From contig JAGBFY010000630.1 in the NCBI GenBank assembly GCA_017936245.1, forward strand, positions 1 to 11,994: DNA of 11,994 bases, in the 5' to 3' direction. This DNA comes from Kiritimatiellia bacterium. Lineage in GTDB: Bacteria > Verrucomicrobiota > Kiritimatiellia > RFP12 > UBA1067. The translations under genes were made by a program, and so were the position numbers. Below the pieces are notes generated by a model. It ran no database searches. It saw only the letters and a program-made list of their open reading frames with translations, and was not told the origin of the DNA. Below are positions 6,489-11,994 of this stretch, piece by piece. Every line of letters starts with the position of its first letter. Position 1 is the stretch's first letter.

Positions 6489-7790
6489 TCAATTCCTTTC
6501 AAATGCGCGATGCGCGATATCTCTTCTGTAAAATGCCTTTTCGAACGAAATGGCGGCAACCGCACGGTATGCGGTATCAACAGCGTCCCGAAGCGTACCG
6601 CCAATGCCTGTCACGGAGAGGACGCGGCCGCCATCCGTAACCACAGCGCCATCTACGGACTTCGTGCCGCAGTGGAATACCGTCGCGCCCTGAATCTTCG
6701 CCGCCTCGGCAAGACCCGATATCACCTTGCCCTTCTCGTAGTCCCCGGGATAGCCGCCAGACGAGATGATCACAGTCGCAGCAGCCTCAGGCTTGACGAC
6801 CACATCGGACTCCTTGAGGCAACCGGTCGCCACATTCATCAGCATGGCGGCGAAATCGCCGTCCAAGCGCGGAAGCACCGCCTCCGTCTCAGGATCGCCG
6901 AAACGTGCGTTGAACTCCACCACATTCACATTGGAACCGCTGAGAGCCATCTTGCCGCCTTCAGGCGTGACCATGAGCCCGGCATAGAGGACGCCGCGAT
7001 AGGTTATGCCACGCTTCTTGAGTTCACGGACGACAGGAAGGATGATCTTCTCCTTGATTTCCGGAAGCATATGTCCCGTAACAACGGGTGCCGGGCTGTA
7101 TGCGCCCATGCCGCCGGTGTTCGGTCCCTTATCGCCATCAAAAATGCGCTTATGGTCCTGAGAACTCGGAAGAAGCACGGCGTTCTCACCATCGACGAGA
7201 GCGAGAATGGAACACTCCTCGCCGTGAAGGAACTCCTCTATAAGCACTTCGGCGCCGGCGGAACCGAACTTGTTCCCGACGAGCATATCGTCGATAGCCG
7301 CCTCCGCCTGTTCAACGGTCTCCGCAACAATCACGCCCTTGCCAGCGGCAAGACCATCCGCCTTGATGACGACAGGAAGTCCGTACGCAGGAAGCGCGGC
7401 CTTGGCCTCTGCGGCATCGGTGAAGACCTCGGCCTTGCCAGTGGGAACGCCTGCCGCCTGCATGATCTCCTTCGCAAAACGCTTGGATCCCTCCATGCGC
7501 GCACCTGCGGCCACAGGACCGAACGCCTTAATTCCGGCAGACTCAAGGGAGTCTACAAGCCCGGCGCACAGCGGAGCCTCCGGCCCGACAACGACGAGAT
7601 CAGGAGCGTTCTCCTTGCACCATGCGGTCAGCCCGGCGACATCATCCGCCTTCAACGGCAGACACTTGGCGATCTCCGCCATGCCCGCATTGCCCGGTGC
7701 GCACCAGAGCTCGTGTTTCTCCGCATCCTGCGCCAAACGCCACGTGATCGCGTGTTCGCGCCCGCCACTTCCTACAACTAAAATTTTCAT
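6489..7790 (-). CDS. purD: Phosphoribosylamine-glycine ligase (GAR synthetase)
   Basis: ATP-dependent ligation of glycine to phosphoribosylamine, second step of purine synthesis. The 433-residue protein begins MKILVVGSGGREHA (GSGGREHA at 7-14) and has ATP-grasp motifs: GSKRFAKEIM (101-110), VIKADGLAAGKGV (141-153), SSQDHKRIFDGDKGPNTGGM (209-228) and VVEFNARFGDPETE (290-303). About nine extra residues (MALSGSNVN, 281-289) lie just before the VEFNARFGDP motif where most PurD proteins have a direct turn. The frame opens 15 codons further upstream, but the ATG at 7790 matches the family start. There is no Shine-Dalgarno; TGGTATAAT ends 6 nt before the ATG, so the mRNA is predicted to be leaderless. 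First gene of a purD-purE-walJ unit. Confidence 0.97.
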   Translation of the reverse strand: MKILVVGSGGREHAITWRLAQDAEKHELWCAPGNAGMAEIAKCLPLKADDVAGLTAWCKENAPDLVVVGPEAPLCAGLVDSLESAGIKAFGPVAAGARMEGSKRFAKEIMQAAGVPTGKAEVFTDAAEAKAALPAYGLPVVIKADGLAAGKGVIVAETVEQAEAAIDDMLVGNKFGSAGAEVLIEEFLHGEECSILALVDGENAVLLPSSQDHKRIFDGDKGPNTGGMGAYSPAPVVTGHMLPEIKEKIILPVVRELKKRGITYRGVLYAGLMVTPEGGKMALSGSNVNVVEFNARFGDPETEAVLPRLDGDFAAMLMNVATGCLKESDVVVKPEAAATVIISSGGYPGDYEKGKVISGLAEAAKIQGATVFHCGTKSVDGAVVTDGGRVLSVTGIGGTLRDAVDTAYRAVAAISFEKAFYRRDIAHRAFERN

Positions 7791-7796
7791 GTCGAC

Positions 7797-7805
7797 ATTA
7801 TACCA
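7797..7805 (-). promoter_or_regulatory. Extended -10 promoter immediately before the purD ATG
   Basis: Minus strand TGGTATAAT (7797-7805) ends 6 nt before the ATG at 7790. The start of transcription should coincide with the start codon. The -35 region is weak (TTCCAA at 18-nt spacing at best), as is common with extended -10 promoters. No purine riboswitch or leader can fit between promoter and gene. Confidence 0.72.
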
Positions 7806-7892
7806 CAATCCAGCACGCCGTTGGAAAATCCCCACGTTTTCAACGGGTAATGCATGGTTCTTTATGCGATGCCATCCGGCATACGGACGGCA

Positions 7893-8327
7893 TCAACGTC
7901 CGAATTCAGTAGTCGGCGTATTCTGCAGCTTGTCGCAGGCTGCGTGCCATGCCCGCTTCAGGGCAAAGAAATCGTCGCCTGCCTTGTTTTCCGTCTGGAT
8001 GAAGAACAGGCGAGACTGGCCGGTCTTCAGGTTTGCGCGCTGATCCGTGCGCATCGCCCCTTCGTGTCCGAACCAGTCCCCGTAGATCCAGGCTCCGGCA
8101 GAATATGGATTCTTACGCCCAAGCTCGTCAGGGACCTGCACAACGGCGAAAACCTCATCGAACGTCTTGCGGGAGATAACCCTCACACCCTTGCGTTCTC
8201 CATGATGCGCGAGCATCTGAGAAAACCTGATCACATCCGCCAGTGTCTCATACTTGGGCTCGCTCCTGCGGTTGCGCAAAACCATGTAACGCGCTTTAGG
8301 GTCCCCACAAAAATTCTTCCCATTACT
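7893..8327 (-). pseudogene. C-terminal remnant of a serine hydrolase (beta-lactamase/class C PBP-like family)
   Basis: The frame after the TAA at 8328-8330 reads through to a TGA at 7893-7895. It matches the last third of beta-lactamase-family serine hydrolases: ADVIRFSQMLAHHGERKGVR with VISRKTFDEVF, then a GHEGAMRTDQRANLKTGQSR stretch carrying the Gly-His-x-Gly motif, and a final helix ending in AACDKL. The region that should carry the SxxK nucleophile and YxN motif, some 200-250 residues, is missing: only about 100 bp separate this frame from the stop of the neighbouring acyltransferase gene. The first ATG (8285) lies inside conserved-looking sequence and has no ribosome site. I call it a decayed gene, probably a former member of the glycan cluster upstream. 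A very short MKK-type frame at about 8345-8361 ends at the TAA and may or may not be a relic of its start. Confidence 0.7.
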
Positions 8328-8380
8328 TTAAGACAAATCCGAACTCCGCGCTTTCTTCATGGGACTTCAGGCAAAACATA

Positions 8381-8421
8381 GACAGTGGTGACAGCCGACA
8401 TTCGCCACTGCAGAGCGTCAC
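8381..8421. other. Interlocked inverted repeats after the acyltransferase gene
   Basis: CAGTGG (8383-8388) pairs with CCACTG (8405-8410), and GTGAC (8388-8392) pairs with GTCAC (8417-8421), so two short hairpins exclude each other. On the minus strand the first hairpin is followed by TCTATGTTTTG, so it could be a weak terminator for the cluster ending at 8429. The rest of the 8328-8428 gap shows nothing I can assign. Confidence 0.3.
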
Positions 8422-8428
8422 AGTCATG

Positions 8429-9592
8429 TCACACTTTGAGAAAGACCTTCTTCCTATAGAGAAACAGCAGCAGCAGCCAGCTCAGAGCAAGATAGCCACA
8501 TGCAAGAAGAAGCGACGCTTCAGCGGGAGGAAGGCGGGATGCCACACCTCCAAGAAAGAACTTTACGACCCCCATGAAATCCACAAACCTCTGAAGAAGG
8601 TATATCGTTATCGAATTCACGCCAATCACCACAAAAAAGAATGTCCACTTCCTCCACCCCTTCACGTCGGCGAGCCAATAGAACACCGCAAACGCCGCAG
8701 CGGAATACCCTCCGACGCACAAAAGGAAGCTCGGCGTCCAAAGTTTTTTGCTGACTGGAACGAAGAAGCACGCGAAGAGCCCCGCGACAATCAACCCCGC
8801 AGCAAACGACAGCAGATGAATGGTCTTGCGTCCTCCGGAAAAACGTTCCGACCGGACGATCTCCCCGGCGAACACGCCCAGCATCGCCGTAGCAGACGAG
8901 AAGAAGCTGCCGAAAATCCCGCTCGGCTCGCAGAGATTCGCCACCTTTTCGCCTCCGATGAATGCGCTCTGATAAAGTTTTCCGGGCATTATCATGCGAT
9001 CCAGCCATCCTATAAAATTGCCTTCGATGGAAAACGGTGACGCTCCGGGAAAATCAGGCGCACTCAGGATATTGAGAAGCACGGCATAGACAACGACAAG
9101 CGATGTGCAGATCAGAATGCGGCCTAACAGACGGAAATGGACATAGCACATGGCGGCGATCATCCATCCGATGCCGATCTTGCCAAGCACACTTCCGTAA
9201 CGCAGATCGGCAAAGCCGACGGTGAACAAACGGTTGTACACCCAACCGAGCATGACGAGAATCGCCGCCCTTTTCAGGATGGAAAGATGTATCCGCAGCG
9301 AGGATAAGCCCTTCTCCCTCTGTCTCGCATATGAAAACGGAAATGAGATGCCTGCAATGAAAAGGAAGGTCGGAAACACGGTGTCATAGAAAGACAGACC
9401 GAACCAGTACGGATGCGACATCTGTTCAGCCATCCAACCGCCGTCTCCTCCATAGATGCACCTGCCCAAGGCGCTGAACACCCTGTCAAACCCGATTATG
9501 ATCATCATGTCAAATCCGCGAAACGCGTCAAGCGACACAAGGCGTCCGCTGGACACCGACGAAACATGGCTTTTCGGCTCAATATTCTTCAT
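8429..9592 (-). CDS. DUF5009/HGSNAT-like membrane acyltransferase (NagX/COG4299 family)
   Basis: A 387-residue integral membrane protein with about ten hydrophobic segments. The N-terminus has the family signature RLVSLDAFRGFDMMIIIG (17-34), then SHPYWFGLSFYDTVFPTFLF (59-78), where His60 lines up with the conserved H-x-x-W-x-G of the family, and SSATAMLGVFAG in the middle. Relatives include human heparan-alpha-glucosaminide N-acetyltransferase, which uses cytosolic acetyl-CoA to acetylate a terminal glucosamine across a membrane; bacterial members are mostly uncharacterised and often sit in glycan clusters. The ATG at 9592 has an AGG-type site 9 nt upstream. It follows the esterase gene by 24 bp and is the last intact gene of the presumed operon. 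Substrate unknown; transfer of acyl groups to a periplasmic sugar is inference. Confidence 0.82.
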   Translation of the reverse strand: MKNIEPKSHVSSVSSGRLVSLDAFRGFDMMIIIGFDRVFSALGRCIYGGDGGWMAEQMSHPYWFGLSFYDTVFPTFLFIAGISFPFSYARQREKGLSSLRIHLSILKRAAILVMLGWVYNRLFTVGFADLRYGSVLGKIGIGWMIAAMCYVHFRLLGRILICTSLVVVYAVLLNILSAPDFPGASPFSIEGNFIGWLDRMIMPGKLYQSAFIGGEKVANLCEPSGIFGSFFSSATAMLGVFAGEIVRSERFSGGRKTIHLLSFAAGLIVAGLFACFFVPVSKKLWTPSFLLCVGGYSAAAFAVFYWLADVKGWRKWTFFFVVIGVNSITIYLLQRFVDFMGVVKFFLGGVASRLPPAEASLLLACGYLALSWLLLLFLYRKKVFLKV

Positions 9593-9616
9593 CGCATTAC
9601 ACCTGTCTTGGATTTC

Positions 9617-10579
9617 CTACCTTGCCTCCATATCCTGCGGCAAGGCGTCACGGATGAACAGTTCAAGATACGGCAGTCCGCACGAGCAGGCCCGGTGATG
9701 GTTGGCGTACGGCAGTTCCACATAACGGGCGTTCTTGTGTCCAAACGCCTTGCAGGACGCGATCAGGAATCGGTTTTCCTCCGCCCTCGCCTTCCATTCC
9801 CACGGTGGCTGTCCGCAGATGGAAAGGATGGGCGGCAGATTCTTCCCCGCATAGCGCAGGGCGGAAAGAGCGTCTATCTTCGGTTGATATTGAGGATCGG
9901 CGTCTCCCGCGAATTTTCGCACATTGAAATGCGCCGTGGTCTGACCGGAGATCGGGACTATGCCGGCGAGATCGGTTGGCTTGAAGCCCCACTTGGCGAG
10001 CCAGCGAGGATCCATGCCGACCATCATGGAAAGGTATGCGCCTGCGCTGTGTCCGGCCACATACACCCGTTTCGGATCGCCCCCGTAGGAGGCTACGTTC
10101 CTGAGCGCCCATGCGACGGCCGCCGCCGCGTCTTCTATGCAGTCTTCGCCGCGCTTCGCCTCTTTCCCCAGAAGCCGGTATGAAACCGCGACTTGGGCGA
10201 TATTGGTATCCGCAAGCGCAACCCAGTGCCGCGCACCATGGGTCAGTCCGCCCGAATGCAGCCACACGAGCGTACGGAATCCTTTGACATCTGCCGGATA
10301 GCGGAAATCCATGCGGCATTTCGCGAGTCCGGCAGCGTCCATGCGCGTCCCTTCTGGATAATACGGCATGTCGAGAAGCACTTTGTTGTTCGCCCCTACT
10401 GTGCGTTTCGCCATCTCCTTTACCAGCACTGCGACCGTCTGCCGGGATGCCAATGCGTCATACACTGCATCGCCCGCGCAGACGGCGGAAACCGCGAAAA
10501 CCGCCAACGACATCACCCCTTCACGGATACCGAACCGTGAACGCGCAGATATGCTGCAGATTGAATATGTTTCAGTCAT
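9617..10579 (-). CDS. Exported alpha/beta-hydrolase, carboxylesterase-like (BD-FAE/HSL-type)
   Basis: A 320-residue hydrolase, probably cleaving ester groups (for example acetyl or feruloyl) from carbohydrate. It shows the oxyanion-hole motif HSGG (108-111), nucleophile elbow GHSAG with Ser178 (176-180), the WALRNVASYGGDPKRVYVAG segment before it, and a candidate catalytic His at 294 or 295 (ANHHRA). The usual acidic residue in a HGxxD motif is not present; the corresponding segment reads ICGQPPWEWKARAEENRF, so a Glu may serve instead. A hydrophobic segment (23-35, ending VCA) preceded by a basic region indicates a signal peptide, so it acts outside the cytoplasm. The ATG at 10579 has AAGGA 8 nt upstream. 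It begins 12 bp after the stop of the glycosidase-like gene and lies 24 bp before the acyltransferase gene, so the three are probably one operon. The substrate cannot be told from sequence. Confidence 0.83.
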   Translation of the reverse strand: MTETYSICSISARSRFGIREGVMSLAVFAVSAVCAGDAVYDALASRQTVAVLVKEMAKRTVGANNKVLLDMPYYPEGTRMDAAGLAKCRMDFRYPADVKGFRTLVWLHSGGLTHGARHWVALADTNIAQVAVSYRLLGKEAKRGEDCIEDAAAAVAWALRNVASYGGDPKRVYVAGHSAGAYLSMMVGMDPRWLAKWGFKPTDLAGIVPISGQTTAHFNVRKFAGDADPQYQPKIDALSALRYAGKNLPPILSICGQPPWEWKARAEENRFLIASCKAFGHKNARYVELPYANHHRACSCGLPYLELFIRDALPQDMEAR

Positions 10580-10591
10580 CTGTTTAATCCT

Positions 10592-11994
10592 TTATTTCAC
10601 AATTCTGAATTCGGAAGGGCCGAGCCCAATACGCCGCACCGTTCCATTGAAGTGCAGATCAAAAGCATGCGACCGGGAGAAGTCAACGTTGAACAGCATG
10701 GTTTCGCCCGTTGAAGGGAAATGCGACACATTTATGAAACCGCATTCCTTCCCGGGCAGTTCCGAACCGCACTCGGTTATATAGCAGCGTCCGCGATTTT
10801 CCTGCGCAAGCCTGCGCCAAATGAAAGAGATCAGATTCTCACCGACCTTTGCACCAGTTCCGCGGTCCGAAGTGAAATATCCTGGATAATACCACGAATT
10901 GAAGAAATAGACAGTCCCTTCGCCTTTGCGGATCTTCAGCAGAATGGGCTTTTGCGATTCATGGTCCTGAACAAGCGTCTCTGCTGAAGAATTGAACTCT
11001 ATATCCCCAATCGGCGAAAAAAATATGCCGAATCGCCGGTTGTAGTCCAATCCCCATTCGTTAGGCTCCCATGCCGTTCCCGTGGCCCAGTAGAACTCGG
11101 GACCTCTACCTTTCACCTTCACTCCACAAAGTTCCGAAAAATCCCCACCTTTCACGAGATCCTGAACGCCATACGTCATGTGGTTCCGCGTGACATCTGT
11201 GGATAGCTGCGGTATTGAGATGAACAGTTTGCCGCCCCTGCGGACATACTCGCAAAGCGTCCGGTACTGATTCTCGCTGCATGTGTTCCATCCGGAAAAA
11301 ATCAAGAGCCTGTAGTTCTTCAGAAGAAAATCCGCGGACGGCTGATCGAATGCGAATGAGACGATGTCCACCTGTCCCCAAGGCGTTGCGGAAAACGTGT
11401 GGTTGAGGTCATCTGTGCCGAATATCCCCTGGGGTGTAGGCCAGAAGACGTCTGTCGCCGCCTGCCAGCCGCGCTCCGGAGCTCCACTGAACCAGTTGGG
11501 GTTCTTTTCGGCATAACCGTAAAGCCCCGCTATTGCCGTATTGGGATTCCAGAACCCGTCACCGAACCAGCTCAGGTCATAATTGCCTTTCACGACAGCA
11601 ATGCCTGTTTCCGGCTGGCCGGGAGGCGCGGGGTTGGCCTTCACGAAATCGTAGAACTCGCTCATAACCTTGCGGTAGTGGCGGCAGAACTCGCTTGTGT
11701 CGTCAATGAGGTGCGCCGTCTTGTGCAGTTCGCGTCCGTAGGGTCTTATCATTTCCGGCGAGAGTTTTGTGCCGAGCGGATACGGGATGCGAGGGGTATG
11801 CTTCATGGGCGCACCAGACATGGTGGTCTGGTTGTCCCATGCGCCTGATTCGTTTATTATGACCTTGGCTCCAGCCATGTACTTCATCAGCATTGAAGCA
11901 CGGCAAGTTTCCTTACGATGCGGATTCGACCACGGCAGCCACTGATAGTGTTCATCTGCAATGTGTGAGCCCCACAGGACCAGACCATACTGGC
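10592..11994 (-). CDS. Large glycosidase-like protein with amidotransferase-like domain (N-terminus beyond the window)
   Basis: The frame is open through the right edge, so the 466 visible residues are the C-terminal part; the internal ATG at 11893 has no ribosome site and is not the start. The first visible part (LWGSHIADEHYQW, then KYMAGAKVIINESGAWDNQT) resembles the end of a clan GH-A TIM barrel. It is followed by an amidotransferase-like alpha/beta domain (about 11390-11190: VDIVSFAFDQPSADFLLKNY, LLIFSGWN, YVRRGGKLFISIP) as in the GH42 trimerisation domain. The end is a beta-rich part containing GEGTVYFFNSWYYPG and SHAFDLHFNGTVRRIGLGPS. This order (barrel, Rossmann-like, beta sandwich) argues for a glycoside hydrolase related to GH42-type enzymes, but I do not recognise the family exactly, and the catalytic residues are mostly outside or uncertain. 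It leads the cluster with the esterase and acyltransferase, which supports a role in breaking down a decorated glycan. Confidence 0.55.
   Translation of the reverse strand, partial: QYGLVLWGSHIADEHYQWLPWSNPHRKETCRASMLMKYMAGAKVIINESGAWDNQTTMSGAPMKHTPRIPYPLGTKLSPEMIRPYGRELHKTAHLIDDTSEFCRHYRKVMSEFYDFVKANPAPPGQPETGIAVVKGNYDLSWFGDGFWNPNTAIAGLYGYAEKNPNWFSGAPERGWQAATDVFWPTPQGIFGTDDLNHTFSATPWGQVDIVSFAFDQPSADFLLKNYRLLIFSGWNTCSENQYRTLCEYVRRGGKLFISIPQLSTDVTRNHMTYGVQDLVKGGDFSELCGVKVKGRGPEFYWATGTAWEPNEWGLDYNRRFGIFFSPIGDIEFNSSAETLVQDHESQKPILLKIRKGEGTVYFFNSWYYPGYFTSDRGTGAKVGENLISFIWRRLAQENRGRCYITECGSELPGKECGFINVSHFPSTGETMLFNVDFSRSHAFDLHFNGTVRRIGLGPSEFRIVK

Noticed and set aside
7825..7850. A hairpin CCCGTT/AACGTGGG on the minus strand followed by GATTTT, as a terminator before purD.
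   Set aside because: The stem is two 3-bp helices with a 2-nt bulge and the T tract is short and offset, too weak to call.

Overview
The window is a GC-rich bacterial chromosome segment in which every gene I can support lies on the minus strand, so it reads from the right edge to the left. The mix suggests an uncultured member of the PVC superphylum, most likely Kiritimatiellota/Verrucomicrobiota or Lentisphaerae. It combines an RRM protein with a Gly/Arg tail, a heparan-glucosaminide-acetyltransferase-like membrane protein, a system II cytochrome c biogenesis protein and class A RNase P RNA. This placement is inference from gene content; no rRNA is present.

Right part (about 8.4-12 kb): an operon-like accessory cluster for glycan metabolism. 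It holds the C-terminal part of a large glycosidase-like protein cut by the window edge, an exported alpha/beta-hydrolase 12 bp downstream, and a DUF5009/HGSNAT-like multi-pass acyltransferase 24 bp further on. Behind it lies the C-terminal remnant of a serine hydrolase of the beta-lactamase family, whose catalytic N-terminal half is missing.

Middle part (about 4.0-7.8 kb): housekeeping genes. purD is followed 2 bp later by purE, then by a WalJ/YycJ-type metallo-beta-lactamase-fold nuclease. A new strong promoter then drives a C4 zinc-ribbon coiled-coil protein, and rnpB (RNase P RNA) begins 4 bp after that gene's stop codon. purE, the nuclease and the zinc-ribbon protein all have true starts downstream of the longest open frame (ATG, TTG and GTG respectively).

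Left part (1-4.0 kb): a compact ResB-CcsA fusion for cytochrome c assembly overlaps by 8 nt a penicillin-binding-protein-type D-Ala-D-Ala carboxypeptidase. Then come a ROK-like ASKHA kinase with an unusual Cys-rich N-terminal region, a strong intrinsic terminator, and a perfect-looking sigma70 promoter for the RRM protein that runs off the left edge.

Notable signals are: a REP-like palindrome (GTAG plus a GC-rich hairpin) translated in frame inside the carboxypeptidase N-terminus; two genes (purD and ccsA-like) whose extended -10 promoters lie so close to the ATG that their mRNAs should be leaderless; and rnpB directly behind a coding gene with no recognisable promoter of its own. I found no clear defence system, CRISPR array, tRNA or complete insertion sequence.
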